Shown: positions 38,126 through 49,572 of the stretch, in pieces | How the letters are laid out: the number at the start of each line of letters is the position of its first letter | Position numbering within the stretch: the stretch's first letter is position 1 | NCBI GenBank assembly: GCA_021397835.1 | Contig: JAJFZO010000168.1 | Span: 1,860,001 to 1,924,000, forward strand | Direction of reading: 5' to 3' | DNA length: 64,000 nt | From: Moringa oleifera | Taxonomy: Eukaryota; Streptophyta; Magnoliopsida; Brassicales; Moringaceae | The notes under the pieces: model-generated | What the model was told of the DNA's origin: nothing | The model's input: the letters and a program-made list of their open reading frames with translations, nothing else | Databases searched by the model: none | Program-made: the position numbers and the translations under genes

Positions 38126-38400
38126 CCTTGTTAATTATTCTTCCCCTTGAAAGCCAACAAAGCATGCCACATATATTTGGTACGTTGATTTTGTCTTGTG
38201 ACACTAAACAAAGTACTTTGAGATTATTAAACTTGTGGCACTACCACATCATATGAAGAATCTTGCAAGAAGATAGGCAAATGCTCTATGTTTCTCATTG
38301 ATTAGTTTTTACAAAGATATAGCCCAACTATAAGCTTTACCCATAAATAGAAATTACAAGCCTAATTATAGTCATTAATGAAAGTTAATGAAAAAGCATA
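37201..38400. other. Intergenic DNA with a TA microsatellite
   Basis: A (TA)n run occupies about 38091-38118. No gene is recognised. Confidence 0.45.
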
Positions 38401-38403
38401 ATA

Positions 38404-39030
38404 CAGTACAACCTCCATAAATTAATATTCAGATAAATTAATAACCTCCATTATAAAATAATTTTTTATGATCCTAATTTGGGTTAATAGAATAAATTAA
38501 TAATTTCAATAAAATAATAAAATAATACTTTTCTATAACACCTTTATATAACTTTGTGGTCTCTTTAATATTATAAAATAATAATAATTTGTTAAATATT
38601 ATAAATTTAATTGACTATGATATTTTCTTAAAATATGATTCTATTGTAATTTCTTTTTCTTAAAATTTAAATTTAGTTATATCACATTTTTAATTTTTCT
38701 TATTGTATCTAGAAGTTCCAGGGTTGAATTTTCATAGCCTTGTGGATGATGTGATTGCTCCCTTGAGCAAGCTCTCTAGGTATTTTATAAGGATTATTTT
38801 AAATCTAGTTTGTTGAATACATTAATTAATTGGATTGGTAAAACATAATGAATCTTTAGTTAATTAAATATATATATATATATATGTTCATTAAATTGTA
38901 CAAATACATGTACACTTGATTAATTCAGTTTCAATTGATTGAATTGTAAGCATTATAGATTAATTAATACATATTTTAATTGATATATGTTACATGATCC
39001 CAAAGGTATTAATTTATAGAGGTGTTATAG
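38404..39030. mobile_element. Emigrant/Lemi1 (pogo-like) MITE
   Basis: The left end CAGTACAACCTCCATAAATT at 38404 is preceded by TA. The right end TATTAATTTATAGAGGTGTT (about 39008-39027) is its imperfect inverted copy. These termini match the Emigrant family of pogo-derived MITEs, which insert at TA. Internal sequence repeats the AAATTAATAACCTCC motif near the left end and has no transposase, so the element is non-autonomous. It lies 1.2-1.9 kb upstream of BBE-D. Confidence 0.65.
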
Positions 39031-40200
39031 GTTGAGACTTGTGCTTAACCATTGGAGGATGACATACGCACCAAGTCACAAAACATATATACATCCATGG
39101 ACACATAGTTACCCATGTACAAATTATGTGTTTGTGTAAATTTTTTATTTATATTTTGTTATTTGGGATTATATGTGCATGCTTGTAGTCACATTCTAAT
39201 TAAAAAAATTGATCTATGAAATCAATGTTAATCCAATTGAAATATTGTTAAATCATGACTGTCGTCACCACCATTGCTATTGTTAAAACTTATTACCAAC
39301 AAGTATTTAGTAAAATATGTATTGCACTGTCCAAAGTAATTTAGATATAAATTAATCCAATAGCTCTTGTGTAAGGTTTCATTACTTGGCCAAGGCCTGT
39401 CATTAATAAATTCGGTCATGTTGTTAACAAACGAGCTCATATTGTTCAAACTCAAATGCAAGCCGTAGAAAAGAATAAATTAAGGGCTGCCTTAATCTTA
39501 TCCTATAAGAGAGATAGAAAACATTTATTTTGGTGCATAATTGACATAAATGAATATAATTAAGTATGTCAAATTGAATAGTATTTATCTAGCTTGTCTT
39601 ATCAGTGATGGATGCAAATTACATAAACAAGACTTCTATTTTTCCAATGTGAAGAAGGAAAAATTATTTGACTAAGCAATAATATATTTTTAGACATAAT
39701 TATAAATATTACTTCAATTTGTCAGTGTGATCTAACCACAGAGGACCGGCGCCACAAGCAGCAAAAGAAGAATTGAACATTGATAAAGAAAAAACAAATA
39801 TTGAACTAATTATCTGTATTGAGATATGAACATTTTTATGTCTAAGGATTCTTGCCATCCTGTCCAATATACGTTGGCTTTAGAATTAATGGTAAACTTA
39901 CCAACACAAGAAATATGGATAAACTCTATTTTTAGCAATTATATTAGATAGTACTTAGATCTGAAAAAGGATGGGCCATAATGAGGAAACTAATGGGTAC
40001 CTTGAAGGAGTCGTGAATGTTTAAGAAAATGGAAGGATTGAGCGAGAAAATATAATATTTTAAGAGTTTAGACTCTTCTCGATGGCTATCTTGTAACAAT
40101 TAATATTGTTGTGACTTGAATATCTTAACGGCCATAGTTTGATTGGGTGACTTTTTCTTTGGTTCTTGAGGACTTTAAACAAGGCCTGTAGCGGTTTTAC
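39031..40200. other. Upstream region of BBE-D
   Basis: Non-coding. One W-box TTGACT is at 39668-39673. No other clear element was found. Confidence 0.4.
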
Positions 40201-40203
40201 TAG

Positions 40204-40211
40204 TATATATA
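40204..40211 (+). promoter_or_regulatory. TATA box of BBE-D
   Basis: TATATATA lies 53 bases upstream of the chosen ATG (40257). It implies transcription starting near 40235 and a very short leader, which excludes the upstream ATG at 40212 and the in-frame GTG at 40233 as starts. Confidence 0.55.
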
Positions 40212-40256
40212 TGGACGAAGAGATCAACCCAAGTGCATGCAAAAAGCCAGACAAAC

Positions 40257-41867
40257 ATGAACGTTCTCAAAATGAAAGCTTCAAGCTCTGCACTATTCTC
40301 CATAGTTGCAGTCTTCCTGTGTGTCTTTGCTACAGGAGCAACGGCAGTTTCCTCTGTTGATAATTTCCTCAAATGCCTTGTTGAGTATCCTCAGTCTTCT
40401 ACATCCATCTCTAAAGCCATATACACACCAACCAACTCCTCTTTTCAATCTGTTTACGAGACATATTTGCAGAATCTTAGATTCCTTACACCTACAACCC
40501 CGAAGCCAGTAGCTATAGTAGCAGCTCTAGAGGAATCCCACGTCCAGGCAACTGTAATATGTGCAAAACAACATGGATTGCAGATCAGGATTCGAAGTGG
40601 TGGTCATGACTACGAAGGGCTTTCGTATATATCGGATGTCCGGTTTGTCATCCTGGACATGTTTAACCTTCGATCCATTGACATTGATATAGCCAGCGAG
40701 ACTGCGTGGGTCCAGGCAGGGGCGACCACTGGTGAAGTTTATTACAGGATTGCTGAGAAGAGTCCTGTCCATGGTTTCCCAAGTGGAGTTTGCACCACTC
40801 TCGGTACCGGCGGCCACTACAGCGGAGGTGGGTATGGGACTCTGATGAGGAAATACGGCCTCTCCATCGATAATATTATTGATGCAAAACTGGTTGATGC
40901 GAAAGGTAGAATCCTTGACAGAGAGTCCATGGGGGAAGATCTGTTCTGGGCCATTAGAGGTAGTGGTGGAGCAAGCTTTGGGGTCATCCTTTCATGGAAG
41001 ATCAAGCTGGTTCGTGTTCCCCCCACAGTGACAGTCTTCAGCGTGACAAGGACCTTGAACCAAAATGTCACTGATATTGTGGTTCAGTGGCAAAACGTAG
41101 CCCATAAACTACCCAAAGATCTTTTTATCAGAATCATGCCGGCAGTTGTGAAAGGGAGCAGCGGGGAGAATGCTGTTCAAGTTCACTTCATTGGTCATTT
41201 TCTTGGACAAACCAACAATCTCCTTCCATTGATGAAAGAGAGATTGCCTAAACTGGGTTTGCTGGAAAATGATTGCGTTGAAATGAGTTGGGTCAATTCA
41301 ACTCTTTTCTGGTATGGCTTGCCTGCCGGAAACATATCTGCTTTGCTTGATAGGGTTCCGCCGGAGAAAACCATTTTCAAAGCAAAGTCCGATTATGTGC
41401 AGAAGCCCATCTCGAAGGAAGACTTAGAAGTCATATGGAAGATGATGACCAAGATAGACGGGTTTTGGATGCAATGGAATCCATATGGAGGAAGAATGGA
41501 TGAGATTAAGGAATCCGAAACTCCATTCCCTCACCGAGCAGGAAACATGTTCTTGATTCAGCACTTCGTGATATGGACTGAAGAAGGAGCAAACGCAAGC
41601 AACCACTACATAAATCTGATCAGAGAGTTCCACAATGCAATGGCTCCATATGTGTCTAGCCGTCCAAGAGAGGCTTTCCTAAACTATAGAGATATCGACA
41701 TCGGCAGCAACCCTAGCAACCAAACCCTCTTTGAAGCTGCAAAAGTTTACGGGACTAAGTACTTTAAGAGTAACTTCCTTAGACTGGCATATGTGAAGGC
41801 GAAGGTAGATCCTGAAAATTTCTTCAAGAATGAACAGAGCATTCCTCCTCTTCCATCTCACAAGTGA
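40257..41867 (+). CDS. BBE-D: BBE-like FAD-linked oxidoreductase, Leu gatekeeper (intact)
   Basis: Intronless, 536 residues from the ATG at 40257. An in-frame ATG at 40272 would give 531. The open frame extends upstream only to a GTG. The signal peptide ends near residue 30 (VFATGATA/VSS). FAD_binding_4 spans about 82-219 and the BBE domain about 475-533. Flavin attachment residues are His117 (RSGGHDYEG) and Cys179 (GVCTTLGTGGH), and the disulfide pair is Cys40/Cys102. Cys+3 is Leu182, the residue which in the Arabidopsis dehydrogenase-type BBE-like 15 blocks O2, so a dehydrogenase with poor oxygen use is predicted. Tyr119, Tyr193, Gln435 and Tyr477 are kept, but the Lys of KIQ is Leu433. The glycine run is GSGG. 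Closest to pseudogene BBE-E. Substrate unknown. Confidence 0.94.
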   Translation: MNVLKMKASSSALFSIVAVFLCVFATGATAVSSVDNFLKCLVEYPQSSTSISKAIYTPTNSSFQSVYETYLQNLRFLTPTTPKPVAIVAALEESHVQATVICAKQHGLQIRIRSGGHDYEGLSYISDVRFVILDMFNLRSIDIDIASETAWVQAGATTGEVYYRIAEKSPVHGFPSGVCTTLGTGGHYSGGGYGTLMRKYGLSIDNIIDAKLVDAKGRILDRESMGEDLFWAIRGSGGASFGVILSWKIKLVRVPPTVTVFSVTRTLNQNVTDIVVQWQNVAHKLPKDLFIRIMPAVVKGSSGENAVQVHFIGHFLGQTNNLLPLMKERLPKLGLLENDCVEMSWVNSTLFWYGLPAGNISALLDRVPPEKTIFKAKSDYVQKPISKEDLEVIWKMMTKIDGFWMQWNPYGGRMDEIKESETPFPHRAGNMFLIQHFVIWTEEGANASNHYINLIREFHNAMAPYVSSRPREAFLNYRDIDIGSNPSNQTLFEAAKVYGTKYFKSNFLRLAYVKAKVDPENFFKNEQSIPPLPSHK

Positions 41868-41924
41868 TTATCAGGAAGCATTTTACTTATATAGAAACAT
41901 CTTTGTTTGAATTCTATGATGATC

Positions 41925-41930
41925 AATAAA
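41925..41930 (+). terminator. Candidate polyadenylation signal of BBE-D
   Basis: AATAAA lies 58 bases after the stop codon and is followed by a T-rich stretch. Confidence 0.45.
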
Positions 41931-41934
41931 TAGG

Positions 41935-43340
41935 GTTTCCTCTTTCTCTCTTAGAAGAGAAACCCCTGCTTATTAGACTATATCTCTCCATTTGTAACTA
42001 AATAATTTCTTGTATGAAATTTTCTTCAAATTCCTGAGTCTCATGCCCAGAACATATATCTAGCCTGAAGATAATCCGAAACTTAAGAACGGTCAGAAAT
42101 AATGTCAGTAAGGGTGATAAAAAATGCAGCCATGAAACAGTATATGTCTTAAATAAATATTAAAGATAGTGTAGAGTAGAATAATTAATTTGCAGCAATT
42201 AGTTCCTCTAGTTTTGTCCGGAACCGAAAATGTGAATAGTTAAGCAATAGCTTCATAAAAAGCAATTTGCAGAATATAAATTGTTATATGTAGGCTGAAG
42301 ACCAGGCACCAAATTGACCATGAAAAATAAAGAGAGAATATGTATATATATATATATATATATATATCAGCCTTTTAATAATTGTTATTTAATAGTATTG
42401 TCCAGAATAATGGTTTAAGTGTGAACAAGCTAGAAGCCTTAAATGCTAGAAATGTCATTAGTAATTATACAATTTAGAAGATAAGACTTGTTCCTTTTAG
42501 TCTCTTGAACATTCCAAGGGAGCACTATTTAGAAAACACTGGAAAATATGATAAGGAAACCCAGTAGAAACGGAGATGAAAGTTAAATAAAGATAAGTTC
42601 CACGAAGACTTTGGAAGATTTCTATTCTTAGTTTTTCTAATTTTTTTTTTTAATGTAACTCTTTAGTGCTCTAGTTTCTTCGTCTGTCGTAATATAGAGG
42701 TTGATGAAACAAGCTTGGAATAGGAATGTCTGGCTTAAAATAGTTATTGATGAATGATTAAATAAGTAAACCACAATGTTAAAATGCTTCAAAACACGAA
42801 ACATTTGGGTAAGGGGGATTGGAAAAAAGCAAAGAGATGCTTATTACGTACAAGAAAGCCATCTTTCCATGTGTTATGAAAGGAAACAAGAGATGCTTGC
42901 TAGAGCTAGCAAGCTTCGAATTTTTTGTTGAACAAATATAACTCAACTGATTTGAAAAATATAAGATAATTCATCTTAATCGACTGAAATCATCAAGAAA
43001 GGCACACAAAACGCTAAATCATAATGAAATACTGAGAATTATAGTAAAATATGGGCATTTTTACTTTTGATATAGCGTATGCCATTAATTTCAATTTCTT
43101 AAACAATGATAGACGACTATTTTGGGAAAGTTTTAGATGACGTGTTGGAGTTTCTAAGAGCCTTATTCATGTATTTGGTTTCTTTATATGTATCTTCATT
43201 ACTCTTGATTCATATATCCTCATAATGAATTAATTTATTATCATGCTTATAATATATACTTAAAATTAGTATAATATGTGTTCCACATTATGAGCTAACT
43301 AAGTCATTTGAAAAGTTAATAATCAAGTGTGAAGTTCTTT
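41935..43340. other. Intergenic DNA with a TA microsatellite
   Basis: A (TA)n run lies at about 42343-42367. No gene or transposon domain is seen. Confidence 0.45.
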
Positions 43341-43344
43341 TAAT

Positions 43345-45920
43345 ACTACAAGAAAATAACAATTTTTCAATAGACTTCCAATGAAATTTTGCTCCATATT
43401 GGAATTTCTTACGGAAAATTAGAAAGGTTTAAATTTTATCACATTTCCTACGGAAAATTCTGATGGGATCAAATTTTATTGCAATATTCTTTGAAAATTA
43501 CCGTAACATTCAAGATTAATTTTTTGATTTGGTTTTTTAATGCTCCTACAGTATTTAATTTCCAACAAAAAATAATGTTAGAGTTTGTTTTCGAAAAACC
43601 TCAATGGTAATTTTCGTTGTTGGAACATACAGTTGGAATCTCCCTTTAATTGGCATGGTTTCATTAAGGGGAGATTTTTTTTAATCATCTTTTGATTTTC
43701 AATTTTTTGGAATCTTTTATAAAAAAAAAAAAAACCTCTAGAATCTCTCTTTTACAAGTTTCATCGAAAGGAAGCTTGCATTCCTTTATTTTCTTACATT
43801 TCATTTGAATGATGGTGTAGCAAAACCACATTTCCTCTCTTTAGATTTTGTTATTTTTTTCCCTCTTTTCTCATTCTCTCTTCTTTGTCTCTTCATTGTC
43901 TTTTTCTTTTCTTCCCTCCCTTCTCCAAGCTTCAATTTCAACTTGTTTTGGCTTCATTTCTGGTGGCACACTCATCTTTCTTTCCATGTACCTCTAATTA
44001 GATAAGTTTTTTAATTATCCCAGACCCAATACAACCTTTTCATCTTGACTTGAGTTACCTTTTTTTTTTGTGTTTAGTTTTTTTTTAATTAATGGATTTA
44101 TATAATAAGGATATCTATAAGTAGTTTGATTACATAATTACCACACATTATCTACATGATTAGTTATTTAATTTTGAGTTTGAAAATGTGATACCCACAT
44201 TAAGAATATGTGGAATTTATTTAGCTAAATCTATTTAAAGGTTTTGAGGTATGAGTAGCTTAAGGTCATTTTATGAGTTTTAGGTATGTTTTTAAGGATT
44301 ATGAAGTGTTTGTATTATTAGAGGTGCTTATGTCCTAATTTACGGATAAGACATAGGGATGATGAAAAAAAAACCTTTTGATTGAATTTCTTTAAGGTTT
44401 AGGACTCAATCTATGATGTCATGGGCATTCAGAAATCTGTAAATACTAGATAAGATTTGTTATAATTGGTAGTAAAAGAAATCAATTTGATAATTTAAGT
44501 GTTAGGTTTTATCGTGAATGTGAATCAATGTTCTACATGTTAGTAAGTTAATTTGATATTTTAAAATGGATTCAAATAAATTAACTTGTTTCATGATGAA
44601 ATCATCTAAAATTTGAATTTAGTTGAATTTAGTATATCTCATTATTGTATCATCACGATTTGAGTTAACTTAACATCCATTATTCTTAGTCACAAGTTCA
44701 GGAAGGTGACTTTTCAAGTAAGTTCTTTATGCATAATTGGTTAGTGTGCAATTGACCTCGAGTTCAAGGGAAACTGGGAGTGAAACCACCAAGACTTGAG
44801 CCTCTACTGAGGGATGAGGGATGATACTGGAACTAGGGGGTTCCATTTATGCGTGTAAGCATAAGAGATAATATGTAAGTTTTATTTAGTAACAATGCAT
44901 TTTTCATAATTATAACATAACCAATCACAAATAAGCAACTTAAACTTATTACTTATTTTATATTATGGAGCTAAGGAGAGAGCTTACTATTTCAAAGTTT
45001 TCATATCGGTTAAACCACAATGATGTGAGATGGACAAATTATGTTGACACCCACTTCGACCATTTTGCTTATTCGAAATTTTAGATTGTTTTTTCGATTT
45101 GATTGGAGAAAAAGTTGAGTAGATATGATGTTTCCAAAAAATTGGTTCTTGAACTAATCAACAATAGGATGATAGAAGATCATCTTATTGATTTTCTTTG
45201 ACTATATAGATTCTTGATTAGGTACCTGCAAAAAATGTATTAAGAGCTTAGAGGCTTAAAAACATGTACCTAAGAATGAGAAGTTTTCTAATCTTTTCCA
45301 CCAAATCAGCTAAGTTAGCTGGGCCTTAATTAGCTTGCCTGGTGTGGCTTATAGCTGCCACCTTAGGTTTGAGCTTGTATCTAAGTCCTCTTTGAATGAA
45401 TCTAATCCTGCAGACCTAGTTCAGTTAGATTTGATTTTACACCTAAATATCCCCACATCAAGATCATTATTTATAAATTTGTTATGATATTAAAATTAAT
45501 TTTTTATGATACTTCTTTTTTAAGAATATATCATTAATATTTTTTTAAAAAATTAAAAAAGTCTAATTATAACGGACCCTTGGACTTTTGAAAGAACGAA
45601 CATTCTAACGAAATACTTAAATTGAAATTCATTCAATAACTTCAATGTAATTTTTTATTTGACTTACTTTTGAAATTGTTTCAAAACATTCAAACAATAC
45701 TTTCATGTTAAAAATATCGTTAAAATTATTGTTGGAATAGTTTTTTATTCCTATCCAAATTTTGAATATAAAACCGTTGGAATTTTTATAACAATTTTTC
45801 AAAGAAAACCATTTTTGAATCTTGTAATTCAACACCTCATTTTTTGTTGAAGTTCAAACTTATAGTGAAAATGACGAAAATTTTAGTGGTAATTCACCTA
45901 TTTTTTTCTTATATTATAAG
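43345..45920 (+). mobile_element. Possible non-autonomous CACTA-like element
   Basis: The left end (ACTACAAGAAAATAACAATT, at about 43349) resembles the common plant CACTA terminus CACTACAAGAAA, and is followed by repeated subterminal motifs such as CCTACGGAAAATTCTGATGG. A degenerate inverted end (TTTTTTTCTTATATTATA) lies at about 45900-45917. The interior has only short frames (for example 43805-44005, hydrophobic and pyrimidine-rich at DNA level) and no transposase domain. Borders are tentative. Confidence 0.4.
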
Positions 45921-46199
45921 AAAAAAATTCTTCACTTAAGTGTGTTTTTTATTTAATTCTGTGAAAGTTCTTTGTGGATTTTCATTAATTGTTTGAGAAG
46001 ACCCACCATTCTTCCAACAAAATTGTGTAGAGCTTTGCTTTAAATTACATCTAAGCAATTATTGTAACCTCAATTACTGGATTAACTTAGTGAAAAAATT
46101 ATAGTTAACAAAAATCAATCAATGAAAGTATAATATAAGTCGCAAGATCTTGAGGGAGATTGTTAAAATGACTATGTTGAACTAACAAATTAAGTAGGA

Positions 46200-46965
46200 C
46201 TCCCTCAACAACAATTTAATGAATTGAAGGAGAATCAAGAGGAAAAAACAACATTATTTTTCATTGACTAAGCTATGGATGTGAATCATTTTTAAGAGAA
46301 TTTGAATGACTTCTTTTGACAAAACAAAACATGGATTGTATTTGAGAATACTTAGAAAGATAAAGAATAGAGTGAAATTAGTAAAACTTTAAGTTTTTCA
46401 TCCTAAATTTCATATAATTGGAATACAAAATGATGATCCGTAGATCAAGAGCAATCATATTTCATTATTGTTAATCAAGTGAAAACCAGAAACATATGAA
46501 TGATTAAAGAGTTACGAAGAAAATTTTTTGAATCATGTCAGGGGAATATGAACATATCATGGTTGCCATTGAGGAATCCAAAGATCTTTCTTCTCTATTA
46601 ATCAATAGTATGACGAGATCTTTCCAACCTCATGACCTTAAATTAAAGTGATTTGATTCAGTCTCTTTGGAAGAAGCATTTGAAGCCTAAACTTCAACTA
46701 AAAGAAACTTTAAAGGAAATGCTTATTTTCGTGGTGAGTATGGAAGAGGAAAGAATAATGAAACAAGAATTAAATTTGATTCTTCAAGTACAATAAGAAG
46801 AGCAAGAAATACAGTTAGAAGCTTACAAAAAGTTTGAGGTAATTTTTCTGATAATTAATGTTATAACAATAGAAGATATGATAATTTTCAAAAGTACTGT
46901 AGATTCAAAGTATTTAAAATGATAAAAATAAATTTTTTCTCTTACATAGATAAAAATGAAAATTA
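46200..46965 (+). pseudogene. Ty1/copia gag remnant
   Basis: VAIEESKDLSSLLINSMTR (46562-46620) followed by FQPHDLKLK and EEAFEA matches the gag C-terminal region of plant copia elements (the 'AIEESKDLSTLSINELMGSL' type), and a Gly/Arg-rich stretch (FRGEYGRGKNN) follows. Upstream, LFFIDxAMD near 46255 fits the gag N-terminal part. Stops interrupt it and no pol is seen. It sits about 1 kb upstream of BBE-E. Confidence 0.7.
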
Positions 46966-46969
46966 AGAC

Positions 46970-47815
46970 CCATAATGCTTTCACTGGACAATGCAACTAT
47001 TTAAACACTTGATTTTATTTTAATTATGCCTCAATGGCTTAATTTTTTGAAAATGTAGCACTTTTCAGGATGTAAATAATCCTCTTATGTCCTAGATTAA
47101 TTTATTTCAAGCATGTTTGATGCATTTTAAAATGTCATTATACATTTTTCTAGTTCTAATTAAATCATTCTTAATTTCTACCAAATATCTATTACTAAGA
47201 CAATTGGTTAAATATGTTTGTTGTAGTTTTTCTTTAGTTGTGCAATTTAGAAATTCAACATAATAATTTAATCTTCATGTTTGCCATTGATTCTAATTAA
47301 TTTACTTGTGCTTATATTGTCATTATACTTTGTATACGATTGCTTAATAAAAAAAGGAAGAATCAAATTTACGATTCTTTTGTTTAATAAAGACATGATC
47401 ATCAAGTAATGTTGACATAACCAATTGATAACATATCAAAGTTCTTAATATATTTAATGCCATTTTAATTGAATTTTTCTACTTTCAATGTACACCTTAG
47501 GAATCAACAACTCAATTGAAATAATTTGACAGAATCTTATTCAAAACAAATAAAAACTGAAATCAAATCAAATCAAAGTCAAATAAAAAAATTTCGCCTT
47601 TCTTTTTCCTCGTACACTTTGATCTATTTTGCATCACAAGCATACTATAATACTATAACACAAAATAAAAAGTACGTGCAAGAATGTAAATGAGCCAAAA
47701 AAGAATAATCCTAATAAATAAAAGAGAAATTAGATTTTTTTTTAAAAAAGGAATATATAAGGAATAATCTGCAAACTAGCAAAATAAAATCCCGTAGCCA
47801 ATAAGTGTTAGTCAT
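46970..47815. other. Upstream region of BBE-E
   Basis: AT-rich non-coding DNA. No gene is recognised. Confidence 0.4.
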
Positions 47816-47824
47816 CTTGCCAAG

Positions 47825-47832
47825 TATAAATA
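47825..47832 (+). promoter_or_regulatory. Residual TATA box of BBE-E
   Basis: TATAAATA lies 120 bases upstream of the ATG of the BBE-E pseudogene. It is probably a relic of its promoter. Confidence 0.4.
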
Positions 47833-47944
47833 CACAATAAATGTAGATTAGGATTGCATAATAAGGTTACCATATATATCAACTCCCTAAAAGGTTACTT
47901 TCTGACTTCATGTTGTCCATTACTACTGTTACATATATGGAGGT

Positions 47945-49572
47945 ATGTCCAAGGGATCTGAATCCATTCACAATAGTGAAATCACAAATAGTAGAATGAA
48001 AATGAAAGGTTCGATCTCTGCCATAGCCATCATCCTTATACTTCTGTTTTCAGTTTCAAGTGCACTTTCCAGCACTCTTGCTCTTCAAAACTTTATCAAA
48101 TGCCTATTCCAACATTCCAATTCAATCTCCAGAGTCATTTACACCCTCAGCCATCCATCTTTCTAATCTGTTTTGGATTCCTATGTCAAAAACTGTAGAT
48201 TCTTAACAGCTTCAACTCTGAAGGAGCTTGCTATAATTGCAGCCATGAATGGATCTCACGTCCAAGCAACTGTTATTTAGGTAGAGTCTAATGGCCTCTA
48301 AGTTAGGATAAGAAATGGCGGCCATGACTATGAAGGCGTTTCTAATATATTATTTGTCTCTTTTGTTGTTCTTAATATGTTTAATCTCCAATTCATTGAC
48401 ATCAATGTTACCAAAAAGACATATTCATTTTTTGCTGGGGGCTATTATGGGTGAACTTTACCATAAAATTGCGAAGGCAAACAAAGTCCTTGCCTTCCTA
48501 ACTAGGGTCGCCCTTACTCTAGGAGTCGGCGGACAAGTTAGTGGTGGTGGATATGGGAATTTGATAAGAAAATATAGTCTGTTTGTGGATAATGTGGTTG
48601 AAGCAAAATAGTTAACGCCCAAAGAAGAGTTCTTGATAGACAACTTACGGAAGAAGACCTATTTTGGGTCATGAAAGGAGGTGGTAGAGCAAGTTTTGGA
48701 GAGATTCTTTTATGAAAGATCAACTTGGTTAGTGTTCTGGCCAAAGTGAATGTACTCAAAGTATGTAGGATGCTGGAAGAAGGCGCAACAAATGTTTTCA
48801 GTAAGTGGTAGCATGTCACCATTAAACTACCCCAGGAACTTTTTATAAGAGTAATGCCAAAAACTATAAATGAGAGCCAAGTGGGAGAGACATTGTAAAA
48901 GTTTTTTTTTTTTAGTGTTTCTAGGGCAGACTAGTGAACTTCTTCCTTTGATGAATCAAGCTTTCTTAAGTTGGGTTTACAGAAGAAAGACTGGGTGGAA
49001 ATGAGTTGGACAGAGTCTATTTTTTTCGGCAGATTTCCCACATGGAATATCACCAGATGTTCTTCTCAAGAGGTAAGGACAGCCAAAATTGATTTCCATA
49101 CAAATCAGATTATGTGAAGGCAGTGATTCCATAGGAGGGTTTGGAAAAGCTTTAGGAGATAATGATTAAAGTAGGGAATATATGGACCTAAAAGAATCCT
49201 TGTGGAGTAAAAATGAGTAACATCTCTACCTCTGGAACAACATTCCTTCATAGAGTTGGAAACCTTTTCCTAGTTCTATGTGGAGTTTAGTGGACCAAAG
49301 AAAGGGCTAATGCGAGCAGCCAGTATTTAAATGGAATGAGAGAGCCCTATGATCTAAGGCTCCTTATGTCTCCAATAGACCAAGAGAGGCATTTCTACCA
49401 TGCAGGCATCTTGACTTTGGTAATACTCCAAGCAATGAGACAATTTTCACGGGATGAAGTATTTCAAGGGTAACTTTTTAAGATTGATGAAGTAAAGAGC
49501 GAATTTGATCCAAATAACTTTTTCAAAAATGAGTAAAGTATTCCACCCATTTCGATGTTGTTTGGAAGCTAG
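47945..49572 (+). pseudogene. BBE-E: decayed BBE-like oxidoreductase
   Basis: A full-length but broken relative of BBE-D. The opening frame encodes a signal peptide (KMKGSISAIAIILILLFSVS) and the FIKCLFQH disulfide region, then ends at TAA 48164-48166 where BBE-D has Gln. Further stops follow at the Cys and Gln codons of the next block. A frameshift occurs near 48435. The readable piece 48315-48611 keeps NGGHDYEG and GVGGQVSGGGYG. The flavin Cys codon is now Ala (48510-48512) and the His after GG is Gln (48534-48536). Later parts still show LPQELFIRVMP, TPSNETIF and FFKNE, with several more stops. The relic ends at TAG 49570. It cannot make an active enzyme. Confidence 0.9.

Noticed and set aside
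40233..40256. Upstream extension of BBE-D by eight codons
   Set aside because: The extension begins with GTG, not ATG, and would lie at or before the predicted transcription start. ATG 40257 gives a normal signal peptide.
6385..41867. Identification of the intact copies as cannabinoid synthases or as true berberine bridge enzyme
   Set aside because: Family membership is clear, but the active-site residues (for example Tyr in GGHDYEG where cannabinoid synthases have Ala) and the lack of context do not support either specific activity.
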